64,000 nt of DNA from Pectinophora gossypiella (taxonomy: Eukaryota > Arthropoda > Insecta > Lepidoptera > Gelechiidae), in assembly GCF_024362695.1 (NCBI RefSeq), contig NC_065421.1, forward strand, positions 8,866,598 to 8,930,597. Reading direction: 5' to 3'. The position numbers and the translations under genes were made by a program. Numbering within the stretch: position 1 is the stretch's first letter; each line of letters opens with the position of its first letter. The notes below the pieces were generated by a model. The model saw nothing but the letters and a program-made list of their open reading frames with translations. It did no database searches and was not told where the DNA came from. Positions 12,876 to 24,955 of the stretch are shown piece by piece.

Positions 12876-15800
12876 ATCGGTAGGTCGTCAGAGTCGCCGA
12901 TCGACTTCGTGGTGATGGACACTGTCGCGGGCGACAAGAGCGGCGACACGAAGGTGCTGCAGAGCACCATCTCGCGGTTCGCGTGCCGCATCATCGCCGA
13001 CCGCAACGACGTCAACAACTGCCGCATCTACGCCGCTGGCTTCGACTCCTCCAGGAATATATTTCTTGGCGTAAGTATCTACGTGTATCTATTATCATCT
13101 CCCTAGCGTTATCCCGTATTTACGGCTTCCGTTTGCCTAACCTAAAGATTGATCTTTTTTATTTGAGATGGTTTGCCTCTTTTTCTATCGTGTGGGTTGT
13201 GAGGTGGTACCAACCCCCCAACGAACCATCTCAGAGTTATTATAGATCTGCCAAAGGGCCCTGACATTCGATGACATCTGATGTCCGTTTGCCTAACCTG
13301 AAGATTTGACAGATTTTTCACAGAAGTGACTGCCAGTCTGTCCTTCTAACCCGCGAAAGGGAATACCAACGCCTTACCGGTAAGGTCATATATCTCCGAA
13401 ACGCATTTCTCATGATGGTTTCTTTCACTGCTGAGCACGTGATAATCGTTCTTGATTCAAACACGAATTTGAAAACAAAATCGAAAATATATTGTTTCGG
13501 CCCGTGCTGGATTCGAAGCTGCGACCACCTCACCTTGAGAGATGTGTCTATCAAACTGGTGAAGTACCTTGTAGCTAGTGGAACCCTAAGATGAATATGA
13601 TGATTAACGACGATAATGACATTCTAGGAATGATAAGCAGCTTAAGGCTGTCTCAATACTCTCAATTCAATGTAGCCAAATGATCTATATCCTTCTTTGT
13701 TTATAACAGAAGGTGTCAGTTTCCCTCGTGCGGCGTTTATGCTAAAGAAAAAGTCCATACAATTATATTTCGCAGCAGTTTACCCGTAAGTCCCAAAGAA
13801 TTAAGTAAATTGGACACGGGGAAATTCCCTTATCTAAGTCACTCAGATACACTCAAGTACTCAGATTCAAGAGTATTCACTAATAAGTGTCACTTACATG
13901 GTTCTTTTGATAATATGCTGAATTATCCCTTATGTAATTCTTTGCAAGCCTTATTCAATCTGAAATAGGATTTGCCCCACAAAACATTTTGCTATCTATT
14001 CTGGAGCGTTGATAGGAGTACTCGTCCAGCCTAATTTAAAATTAATTGTTTGATAGCCTATGAACTACATTAAATGCCTATTAACAGCGTGATGTAATAA
14101 TGCAACCAAAATGCGATGTAGATGTTAGTTTAGAGACAGAATTCATAATAGTACAGGCTTGGGTTAATGACAAATGACAATAAGATGTAAAAAGTCGACT
14201 GGATACTAGGAAGTAGCAATTGCATCAAGAATTATGCCTTTCATGCCTTTTATCTGTATATTTTATAACATAAAAATGGACAAATTGGCGGCAATTGGCA
14301 ATCAGCCAATGAACACTTAGTGTCAATTTGATTGGATTAAGCTTATACCTAATATAAAAGCAGTCTTAACAAATAGACATGTCAGGAAGAGAGTTAAATC
14401 GATCGCGACATTGCATGTGAGTTGTTTTTAGTGTCTATTTAGATTAGATAAGGTTGCAAAAATGAGGAGTGGTTTGTTTATGTCCTAAATCCAAACTATG
14501 GATAGTTTCCTGTTTCCCTTGTGTTTCAAGTGTAGACAGCATTATGGTATATGTTCCGTGGTTGATTGTTGAAGCCCTGTAGTATTTGAAACGAGTTCAT
14601 CGTCATAATTTACAGTTTTACTAGCAACGTTAATGCCTACTGCCAGGCATCAGCTTTCTCTTTTTCTGGTTTTTTTAGTAGTTCTGAATAAGCCTTCAGA
14701 ATAAGAATATCAAACGAATCGTTAATCGGATTAGCTGATGCTCATAAATGCTGCTACCTCTATTTACAAATAACTTAAATATGTACATTGTCTATCGCTT
14801 TCGCTCTATATTTGAGTAACATTCTTAAATATAAAACCTATTATTTCAGGAGAAAGCTACAAAATGGACGGAGAGTCATGAGATCGACGGCCTGACGACG
14901 AACGGCGTCCTGATCATGCACCCGCGCGGTGACTTCTGCGGCGGCAGCGCCAAGTGCGGGCCGTGGCGCGAGACGTCTGTCGGGGGCGCAGTCTTCTCAC
15001 TGCGGGAGAGCCGCTCCGCACAGCAGAAGGTAACATTCACTGGAAGTAGACAGATATACCAGAACCAACTTGTAGCTACGACTGGCCAACAGCTTCGGAA
15101 GTCCTCAATACAAGAACCGGAGAAATCGCAGTGTCCTTACAACGAGAGAGCCGCTCCGTACAGCAGAAGATAAAATACCGTGGAAGTAGACGGACATAGC
15201 AGAACAACTTGTAATTGTTGTTGGTTAGCTTCAATTGCCCAGCAGCTAAAGAAGTCCTAAGATTGATGTGGAAAATATGATAACAGGAAAATTGACTACA
15301 TCAATTCCAATACTTCGATTGTCTTTAGAACAAGCAATATTATAACTCAGGGATTTGGACTGATAAAGGTCCTAACTGACTGATAAAATGCTGTTCCAGG
15401 GTCTGCCGTGTCAAGCAGAAACAAACGTGTTACGAGACGGCACAATGATCGACTTATGTGGCGCCACGTTGTTGTGGAGAAGTGCTGAAGGACTTAAAAA
15501 TTCACCGGTAAGTTTTGTGCAAATATATCCTTGTGACATTTGCTAAAAAACTAGATCATGGTCGTACATTTTGCATACAGATTGGTGGGACCATTTGACC
15601 CATAACCTACGTCGCTGATGAGTTTGCTTTGTAACCGAAAGGTCATCAACTCCCTACCGACATCCCGTTTTTCCCAGGGATCGCTTACCTAACCTCAAGA
15701 TTTGACAGGTTCGTTTTTTACAGAAGTGACTGCCTATCTGACTTTCGTACCCGCGAAGGGAAAACCAGCCCAATACAGGTTAAGTTACATATGTACCTCC

Positions 15801-18800
15801 GAAACGCATTTCTCGGGTATGTGAGTTACGTTCATCGTTGAGCACGTGATAACCATTTATGATCCAAACATGAATTCCAAAACAAGATCTAAATCATTGG
15901 TTTAGGCCTGTGCTGGGATTCGACCCTGCAACCTCAAAGTGCAAGCAAGCATTCTCCAACAGAGCTACTACGGCACGGTTGTAACCCAAAGGTCCATAAC
16001 CCTAAATAATGATTCAATATAAGGGACAAAAGCTATTTTTGTAACTTATTGTGTAATAAGAAGTTTAAACTTAAAGCGCCTTGTTGCTAAAAGATCCTGC
16101 ATCCCGAGCCAAGAATAATTTAAATTCTACACTCGTTTCCAACTGACAAGTGCAATTACACTAAGACTACAGACTCATCTGTTTATAGATAGCGGGGCGT
16201 ACATTGTTTGTATAAAAACTCCACCCAGCAACGAAGAATATGCTTCTAATGAAGCTCTTGTGACCGTTAATCGGCCAATCAATGATCTCGATGCAATATA
16301 GTGCATTCTAGAAATATTAATGTAATGTAAGAATGTAATTAATCGACATTATACTTGCAGTAATTGTGAGTTTTTATGTAATTTGTCCGATATGGTTTAT
16401 TTCCAGCGAGGAGGTTGTTTAATTTTCATCAGAGTTCAATACGATGGTTAACAATATTTATAAACAAATATATTTTTTATTATTATTTCGCAACAACAAG
16501 AAATATATAGAATAACCCATATGTATGGTTGTTCAACAATTCAAATACTTTTATTACGAAATCATTACGTATCAGTTCCAAAATAAAAAGTGAAGCAATT
16601 CGCTTTTAAATTGTTTACAAGGATAGGGTTAGAAGATGTACCTAACCAACTAAAATCATTTTATGAAACTTAAACTCAAAAATATCTTTATGCAGTTGGC
16701 ATTAACATAGTTACTTTGAATAATTAAATATTTTTTTCTGAAACGTCGTAATCCGCCTAAAACTACTGCAGTTTTTCAATGTGCATAGCAGAGTAAAAGT
16801 AGCTGCAAGAAAAACCTCAGTAAAGGGCCCTGGACATTCTTAACAAATGTTGCAATGTCAATTTTTATGGCATCTTCCGTTCTTTGCTAAAACTGTTTAC
16901 ATTTATAATTGTATGTGGAAGTTTGTAATGGCCTTCCAATTTATATACTTTAGTTTTTGTAATACTATTAGAAGGTGTAAATTTCCCAAATAAATAAAAT
17001 AAAATTTCTGTAATGTGGCTTCCTAACATTGGTTCCCAGACGGTTATTCCTAAGTATTCCTGTCAGTGACTGCCCTAGCAAAATATTCAGGTGGTGCGTG
17101 CCCTCAAAGTGGCGCCCCTTAGCCTCTCAAAATACAAAATTTTTCGATTAGTTTACGGTCTCCCGGTACGAATTTTATGTGCCCGCAATCTAACCTGATG
17201 AAGTTAGTTTGCGGCCAGGGTGAACCAGTCTTGGATGATTTTGGCACCTTTAGTCCCTCCCCCCCCCACGGTGCGGTGGCACACCTCGCACCGCTCTTGG
17301 GTCGCCACTGATTCCTGTCTTCTAAGTAGTCACTGACCTTTCATTCATAAATTCCAGACAAAACGCGACCTAGAAGCGTTGGTAGACGAGCTGAACGCCG
17401 GCCGGCCGCAGTGCCCCGTGGGCCTTAACACGCTGGTGATCCCGCGCAAGCTGTCCTCAGCGCACCAGGACTTAAACCAGCCTTACGTGTACCTCAACTG
17501 TGGTCACGTGCAAGGTAAGAAGTTCAAATTGCTTTCTCGTAATTTGTGGTAATATGTGTCTGGTGATTGATTAACCGATCGACGAACGTAGAGGAAGCAA
17601 GGGAAGTGTGTCAGGATTGAAGCAAATGGAATTCTATAGTCTGCTTACTCCCATGGGAAATAAGCGTGAGTTTATGTATGTATGTGTCTGATGGTTATTT
17701 TTTAAAATTTGGAAGACTTCTATAGCGATCATCGTCATAGGCCTCATCCATCTTGTCTACATTTATACAGTGTCTAGGAGACACTATCTCATACAGTACA
17801 AATATGTACTACCAATTATTATCTCGTGTGGGTTATCAGATCAATGACCGACAGGGTTGCTACTGAGCCGCCAAAGGCTCATGTAACGACTACATACTTA
17901 AACAGCTTTTCTTGAAAATCAGATTCGGATGTGATTTTTATTAACAAAATCTCGCAACAGACACGCTAGTTTCGATCCAGGTAAAAAATTGTGGTTTCAA
18001 AATTGAAATTAATTAAAACAAATCGAGGTTTTGCTGTTGTCACATCAAAATGAGATTTTTCTAAAAGGCACTTACGTTGTTTTCACTATAAGGCGACTAT
18101 AAATAAAATTAAAAAATAAACAATCTATACTAAAAACTACCTATACTAATCTATGGCTGTATGGTGACCGATGTTATGTTAGTGTGCTCAGTTTTCCGCA
18201 TTTAGACTCTAAGATGGTCCATTGTGTGTCATATTTGTGTACCTATATGTGTACTATTTTCTGTGTGTCTTTTATGAAAGACATTAAGCTCCTTCAATAA
18301 TAAACGTTTTGTAGAACTAAAATGTGTCTAAAAAGATTTTATACAAAAAATATTGTAAAAAGATTTGATATCAAAAGTAACCTACAGTTTCTTTCTTACA
18401 TTAAATAACCTGTGAATTGTCCAGGCGAGCACTCGTGGGGCGCGGAGGGCAGCGAGACGGGCGTGCGGCGCTGCCCCATGTGCCTGACGGCGGGCCCCGT
18501 GGTGCGCGTGTGTATGGGCATCGAGCCCGCCTTCTATGTGGACTCGGGCCCGCCCACGTACGCCTTCAACCCCTGCGGACACATGGCCTCCGAGCGGACC
18601 GTCAAGTCAGTACAATACAATTACCACCTTACAAATAAAAAATAAACCAGGTTGTTTGACAGCCAAGCAAAATTGAATCCAATTATCATATAATTCGACT
18701 GAACTTTGCTTGGCTGACAAATACTTAAACCCACGTTCATCACCAGCCCAATAACGTCCCCACTGCTGGGCCACGGGCCTTCCCTATGGATGGATAGGGA

Positions 18801-19598
18801 GATGGAGCCTTAAACCACCACGCGGGCCCAGTGCGGATTGGTGGTTATTAACGACTGCTAATGCAGCCGGGACCAACGGCTTAACGTGCCTTCCGAAGCA
18901 CGGATGAGCTCGAGATTCCTGGTTTATTTTTTATTTGTAAAGTGGTGGGTAAAGTTTAGTTTAAGTGTTAATTGTATATAATTTATTTTATTTTGAGCTT
19001 TGTTAATTTGTTTAGTTTTATTTAAGTTTATTTTTGTTTTGTTTGATATTTTTGTTCTGTATACAAAACTCTTTATTGCACAAACACGCAAGAAAAATGA
19101 CGATAACGACTGTGACCATTATGTTGTCTTACACTGCAAATGCCGTGTGCACCTGCCTATATTGGCTTAATATGTAACAGTTCAATTCCTGTTGTAACTT
19201 CTATTTTAATTAACGGTTTATTATATAAACTAATATCAAGAGGAATTTTCTATCGCAAAAGTACGGAATTTAAAATAATTAAAGAAGTACACAAAAAATC
19301 GCGCGACGGAAATACCACTTGATTTTGCAACTAATTTAAATGTAATTGATTTATATCAATACTTATGTATTAGGGTTATCACAATGTCGAAGTTTGCAAC
19401 TTGAAAAAAATATTATTTAGTATTCTATCTCTCCTAGTATTGACCATGCAGTAATCTGTTATAATGTGCAGGTACTGGGCGTCGGTGGACATCCCTCACG
19501 GCACCAACGGCTTCCACGCCATCTGCCCGTTCTGCGCTGCGCCGCTGCAGGGCACGCCCGGATACGTGCGGCTCATCTTCCAAGACAACCTCGACTGA
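12876..19598 (+). CDS. Pli: Pellino E3 ubiquitin ligase, C-terminal six exons
   Basis: Exons 12876–13070, 14850–15029, 15400–15507, 17358–17514, 18425–18605 and 19472–19598 join in phase with GT–AG borders to give 315 residues and a TGA stop. The family is about 420 aa, so roughly 110 N-terminal residues lie outside. The first exon (IGRSSESPIDFVVMDT) is the core of the atypical FHA domain that binds phosphorylated IRAK/Pelle. The last three exons hold the RING-like CHC2CHC2 domain: CPVGLN, LNCGHV, CPMC, NPCGHMAS, HAICPFC. Pellino acts in the cytoplasm on Toll/IL-1 receptor signalling, transferring ubiquitin chains. The product ends FQDNLD. Introns carry SINE-A, SINE-B and SINE-C fragments. 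Family assignment is near certain; the symbol follows Drosophila. Confidence 0.96.
13181..13268 (-). repeat. SINE-A 3' fragment
   Basis: 'ttctatcgtgtgggttgtg' through 'gccaaagggccctgacat' is the distal body of SINE-A, in the first intron downstream of the FHA exon. Confidence 0.7.
13281..13560 (-). repeat. SINE-B copy, nearly full length
   Basis: The minus strand reads from the tRNA-like head (near 13545, 'ggtcgcagcttcgaatccag') through 'cacgtgctcagcag' to 'caggttaggcaaacgg'. It lies in a Pellino intron. Confidence 0.75.
15661..15980 (-). repeat. SINE-B copy, full length
   Basis: The minus strand shows the head with 'ggttgcagggtcgaatccca', the 'gatcataaatggttatcacg' block, 'ttaacctgtattgggctgg' and the 3' end near 'aacgggatg'. 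It lies in a Pellino intron. Confidence 0.8.
17820..17900 (-). repeat. SINE-A 3' fragment
   Basis: It contains 'tcgtgtgggtt', 'tgagccgccaaaggc' and 'catgtaacgactac' in SINE-A order, with internal losses. Confidence 0.6.
18738..18915 (-). repeat. SINE-C copy, 5'-truncated (lacks 5S part)
   Basis: It is the reverse complement of the distal part of the 41734–42016 element: 'ccgttggtcccggctgcatt', then 'ccatccatagggaaggccc' and 'cccagcagtggggacgtta'. The tRNA–5S head is missing apart from the 'ctcgag' junction. It lies in the last Pellino intron. Confidence 0.78.
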
Positions 19599-19874
19599 AC
19601 CAACGCAGGTGCCATTACCATACAATACAGAATTACTACGTATAGATTCCCCCCCTCCACCCCTGATGCCGGGCAGCAGCGGTATCAGTACTGGTTTGAG
19701 GCCGAGGAAGTGAATTCTGGTAGGGCTCTAGCTAGAACATCACCGATTGAGAAATTGGTCGGTGTACTGCGGAACGGAAGGTGATTGGGGCAACCACTGT
19801 TCTACACACCCTATCTATGGAGTATTGAAGGCGATTACTCCACCGATAAGAACTCAGCTCTTAAATAAAAAGAG

Positions 19875-20165
19875 AGATTAACTCTCCGCCCCGCACCAAT
19901 TCGCAACGGGCGCTGACCCCACTCTCTGTGTCATACTTTAGCCTAAATCGCCGTAAGCCGCTAAGGAGTAATTGTCTGTCCCGCTCATCTTTACGGAGTA
20001 ACTATGAGATTTTTGTATGGAGTGACCGGGGTGTGCTATTAAATTATTTACAAGATCGGTCGACTAGTTCAGGCGTGAAAACGCATCAACAAAACTTACT
20101 TTTACACTTGAAATATTCGGGTATAATCCATTATTGCGGCAAACACCCTGTTGGCGACGGGGTGT
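19875..20165 (+). repeat. Interspersed repeat shared with 25292–25600
   Basis: The block 'taaatcgcc[ga]taagccgctaagga' and surrounding sequence recur in the TIR element at 25292–25600 in the same orientation. Terminal repeats are not clear in this copy. Confidence 0.6.
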
Positions 20166-20668
20166 AGGCCCGCCGCACACGTCTTTTTGTCTTCAAATAA
20201 ATAAAACAACAAAATCGAGAAGACAAAAAATCATCCAGGAATAAAACAAATTCTAAAAAGATTACGGAATAGGTTGTCACCAACACACCCTACACCCCAG
20301 GTCAGGTGATAAGGAAACGATTTTTTTTTATTATACCTAACTTATCAACAAATACTTTTCTAAAATGTAACAGTTTTTTTCCTCAAACAGTTCAAATTGT
20401 AATTGTTTATTTCCTCATAAAGTCTCCGTAGCTAACCATCACGTTTTCCTTTCCAGATTTACAGTTATCCCTGTTGCGGATAAATGTATTCTAAACGACG
20501 TCGACAAAGTGATACAAAATACATTAGAAGCGGACGATGGACGCGTAGGCCATAAGTTTGTATGACAACAACTAGCTTTTGCTACGTTATATACTTAAGA
20601 GTATATCTTCAATGTATCAGACTCGCTCGTTCCCCGGAACGCGTGGCGAGCCGCACCGGCATGCCTCG

Positions 20669-20826
20669 TTCACACTTGCCAAGTAAAACGGCGAGACTGC
20701 ACTCGGCCGAGTTACCACTTGACACACGGAATAAAGCATTACACACAGAAGTGATAAAGCCGATTTTTCTTAAGCATCGACTACTCGGCCGAACGATGTC
20801 TTGCCGGTTTCCTCGCCGCGTGTGAA
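20669..20826. mobile_element. Fold-back element in Pellino 3' flank
   Basis: Left arm from 'ttcacacttgcc' (20669) to 'actcggccgagt' (~20711) is an imperfect inverted copy of the right arm, 'actcggccgaacgat' (~20783) to 'cgccgcgtgtgaa' (20826). This gives about 44-bp arms with several mismatches and is GC-richer than its surroundings. Confidence 0.65.
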
Positions 20827-23743
20827 CTAGGCAGTAGAGTGGAATCTCACTACGTACGGCTTTTCCTCAAACCATATAGTGACGCCATGTGATTAGACAA
20901 ATAGATGTTCATTTGATTCTATACTACACGCATTACTATTATTTTCATCAATCTATTTGCAGATTACAATGAAATGCATTACAGATTCCTGTATTGCGAT
21001 TAGACAGATTTATTATTCTACGTTTATGTCGAGATGTGTGTTAACACGACGATATGTTTGTGTATGTATGTTAAGATTAATATAAAACGTTTGACTAACG
21101 AGAATATTTATTTGTTAAAGTCAACATGTAAGATAAGTTACAATGAAGGAAGCCACTTTAAAGATTAAATTACAAAAAAATATTTAATGCTTTGTAAATT
21201 GCTGTGTTGGTTTTATTGATATTTGTGATTATGGATGACAGTGTGAATGATTTGACAAATATCCTGGAAAAGCCTTTCACATGAAATAACTTTTAGTTTG
21301 CAGCCTATTGTACCGGTTCAGAGGTCCGTGATGATTGAAATGAATGTAAATATAAAAAAAAAATGTTCAGTTCTACTTTATCGTTAAGTAATTTATGTTC
21401 GGTTTTGTTTAGCGTGTGGAATGCGTTAGTTGTAAGCCAGCCTTTTAGTGTAGTTAAGGCCAGCTAGGTATGTTCCGGATTGTTGGCTCCATACAATAGA
21501 CAGCGCACGGGGCGCGAGCGCGCCGCCTCGCTCACAATGGTCTCTTTTACAGACTTGTAATAGTCTTTATATAACGGTTATCACTCCGGGTGATATTATA
21601 TGCCATGTATATTATAAACATAATATAAGCATTGTATAAAACCTCTCAATTTCGATTCAACTGTCACTTTTTAGTTTAAAAAGTATCGTTCAGTTGCATC
21701 AGACATGGATTGTTTGATTAAATTATGGTATAAGAAAACCAGGTACGCTCAATCCTATGACAAGCCGCTGTTTCATGACGTATGTGTTACCATTAAATTG
21801 GTATCTGCAACATTCCAAGGAGGTAAATTTTATTATTTAAAATTAAATGAATTCTGGCTAATGTATTTAATTACTATTTCTCGTCACATATATAAAAATC
21901 ATTACAGTTGTAAGTAAATATTTTACTAAAAGTTAAAAATGTCCTTGCAAAGTACTAACACCCTGTATATAAAAACATTGGTCGTGGGTAATTTATTTTT
22001 TTCGAAATGGCAACGCAGGGCGGGATGACGTCAGCTGGGCTAATCTTGAAATGTTAGCTGTCACTTTTGAGCACACTTGGTTTTCTTATAGCATGGATTA
22101 AATAAACCCCGACTAGTTATTGGAGTTAGTAGACGATCTCAGAGTAGATGTTACGACATGTTCCGCCGTAGTCCCGCGCCCGCGACACGCGCGCCCTTCA
22201 CGAGTGAACCTTGGGAATGTTGTAAAAATTATGTAAGTTTTATAGTAGTAGCGACTGTTAGCTTACGGAGATTTAGTTTTTGTACAATTCGAATTCACTA
22301 GTTAGTGGTTACACGTAAAATTAATGCCTTTGAGTCGACAAACCGTTTGAAATGTAAGGATAATTCGAATGTTCATCAATGAAATGATCGATTACTTTTT
22401 AAGTAATTGCACATAATAACTATACTTGTTTTAGTCTTCAAGAGTTTTGGTAAAGGAAATGCTTATATTCGAGATATATCTGTCTGTATGTAGTCGTTGG
22501 TTTAGCCTCGTTATCTTTATTTCCACCTGGCTGGGTGTAGGCGAGAGGCCGAGCAGCTTATCAACGGTAATTTTGTCTATACTTATGTAACACTGCTTCG
22601 ATACAATATCTTTGTTGTATGTAAATTTTGTGTTGCATAAAATACGTGTTTCGGAATATTTATAGTGTGACGTCTGGCGACATTTGGGTTTATTTTGTCA
22701 AGTACATTACAATATGTAATGGACTTATTCATGCCGAAAGGGAAGCGAACTTAGATGTCCTTAAAAGTTAAACCCCGTTTCATACAAATAGCTTGTTAAA
22801 CATGAATTTATATGGCTTACTAGTATGATAGCGATGTTTTAAGGACTCAGGGCTTACCCTCCTACACAGCGGCAATGTAACAGGATAAGCCCAAATGGCG
22901 GCAGGTGTCCCGTTCTTAGCATTATTTTGATTAGAATGAGATGTCGAGATGTAGTGATGCTTTGTGTCGACATGTCGCGTCGCCGCCACATAATCATGGC
23001 GCGACAAATAGTCTGCGGCGCGACTAAGCACTTGTTCTAACATTTATTAGTGGTAATAAGAACTGAATGCTAGCCTTAATTTTATTTATAATAAGTGCTA
23101 GGATAATAAAGCGCTCTTTTGAGTTAGAAAATTTAAGGTTTTGTTTTAATTTATTTTACCCCAATTTTTTCTCTATTCACCAACACGTGTTTCACAAACT
23201 ATATTGAAGGGTTTGGTGTACAATTTAATAAAATGAAAACATTTTATATTGTTAACTTACATTTATTGACCAGACATACGTCGTTTTGAGAGAAATGATA
23301 ACATAATATACGACACATCTTAATAATAACTATATAAATACAGTTTATAACTACCCATATTCATCTCAAGGCACACATGGAAAGTTAAATGAAAATGGAC
23401 TACATCAAAGTTACTAACAAAGTTCTTAAAGGCACCGAGATTTTTGGGACTTATAGGGTAATACCACGGAATAGAAGAAACCTCTTTCTTATAATAGACT
23501 TAGAAATGTCAAGGAGTACATGTTCATGAACGACGCCACTGACTGATGAAGACAATCAGCTGCAACTGTTGGAAACCATTGTAAAGGAACTTCTAGGTAA
23601 GTAGTATTAAACAGAACGTCTGATTGATTATATTTCAATATAGATATTTTTTTTACAGTTTCAATGCGCGGTACGAGTTAGATCTGTCAAAGTACAGATC
23701 CGGCTCGAAGGACCAGTGTTCTGACCAGGGATAGCTGAATAAA

Positions 23744-23815
23744 AGATGTGGACGTGGATGTGGTGTGGATGAGTGTGTGTGTGGTGTGGTGTGTGGATGT
23801 GTGTGTGTGTGTAAA
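23744..23815 (+). repeat. GT-rich simple repeat
   Basis: About 70 bp of imperfect 'gtgtg/gtggatg' repetition. Open frames through it are by-products of the repeat. Confidence 0.8.
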
Positions 23816-23908
23816 TGAAAACTGGTATAATGAAAATACGGCGGCAGGGAACGCGGCGGCAGCGGCGTGCGCGGGGGCTGTGCGCAGACAGATTCTGTTC
23901 TATCTAAC

Positions 23909-24492
23909 AGTAGGTATAGTTGACGACAGGTCGACATGGCAATCGGGGCACGAGGTGAGCCGCGGAGGCGGGGTCGCCCCGCACACCCGCACAGTCCCCG
24001 CGGCGTCTTAGTCTTAGTGTCGCACGAGTCCGTATCGACCGCGTATATCGATTATAATCTCGCTCACATAATTTATTACTATTGTGTTTTAAAAATGGCT
24101 ACGGTTGCATCTTCGTCGCGTGTTTGACTTCGATTTGTGTTTGACAAAGCTTAAAGAGATAACAACAAATGCAATTTTGTCAGTCACGGCATAAAACTGG
24201 AGCAATTTCGAAAAACATGTCCAGAACCTTGAAAATGAATATTGGGATAAAGACATGGGAATGGAAAATGAAATGGAAGATTTTATTATAAAAGTCGGAG
24301 ATACCAGTGACGAAGATTCTTTAAGATTTTGTAGCGATACGTTAGATGATTCAGATGAATAAATATTAACTTAAATGAAAACGTGGTATTATTTTATTCA
24401 CATTTTGTTACATACATAATAAAAATATATCGATATTGAAAACGTCACGACACTAGAGAATTGCCATGTCGACCTGTCGTCTACTATAGGTA
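23909..24492. mobile_element. TIR element with gene remnant
   Basis: Inverted termini of about 30 bp sit at 23909–23942 and 24460–24492, sharing 'gacgacaggtcgacatggca'. Inside are a GC-rich left part, a short frame starting ATG at 24094 (MATVASSSRV then stop), and at 24205–24362 a frame ending in acidic residues (EDSLRFCSDTLDDSDE, TAA). This looks like an internally deleted DNA transposon keeping the start and the C-terminal end of its protein. I cannot name the superfamily. Confidence 0.6.
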
Positions 24493-24764
24493 CAGTTTAA
24501 AAAGAAAATAGTCACCGAACTTGACCAGTATATAAAAGACGCAAGAACCACGTTTATAAGCGACGAGTTGGACGGTAACTTGTCAGTGTACAATGCAGTT
24601 CAACATATCTGAGGATACCAAGAGTGGCTGCGAGTTATCACTGCGGCTCTGCCTTAATAGGAATTACAAGCTTCATTTTATCTATATATGTTACTATAAA
24701 AGCCCGAAATATGGTAAAAGGTAGGGGCCTCAAGAGACGGTGCCACAAAGTGACATTTGTTATA

Positions 24765-24836
24765 CGTGTTCCCATCGGGAAGTGAAGCTAGGACTTCGGA
24801 TCGTGAGCCTAACGTTCAGTTACTTGATCACAGCTA
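24765..24836 (-). repeat. SINE-A head fragment
   Basis: It contains the reverse complement of the tRNA-like head: 'cttcggatcgtgagcctaac' and 'tgttcccatcggga'. The body is absent. Confidence 0.6.
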
Positions 24837-24955
24837 AACGTTTTTAACATTTATCTTACTTCAGTGATAAATCCTTACAACGGAAGCCTGCCGTACTTCG
24901 GGCTTTTACAGTAACATTATATTATGTAATATGGGATTTCACGCGCTCTGCCCCT

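Larger units (their letters stand above)
19599..23908. other. Pellino 3' flank and intergenic stretch
   Basis: No supported gene. The proximal part is probably the Pellino 3' UTR; AATAAA-like signals occur around 20197–20205 and later, but I cannot pick the site used. It contains the repeat at 19875–20165, the fold-back at 20669–20826 and a GC-rich patch near 22165–22200. A 70-codon frame at 21705–21917 follows a TATA-like box but resembles no family I know. Confidence 0.55.

Noticed and set aside
20562..20825. An 87-codon plus-strand frame
   Set aside because: Most of it lies in a fold-back element in the Pellino 3' flank.
21705..21917. A 70-codon frame after a TATA-like 'tataaaa' (21636)
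   Set aside because: It has a possible donor at 21825 but no recognisable family or downstream exon; kept only as a note.
23653..24011. His/Pro-rich and Val/Cys-rich frames on both strands
   Set aside because: Products of the GT-rich simple repeat and the GC-rich end of the TIR element.
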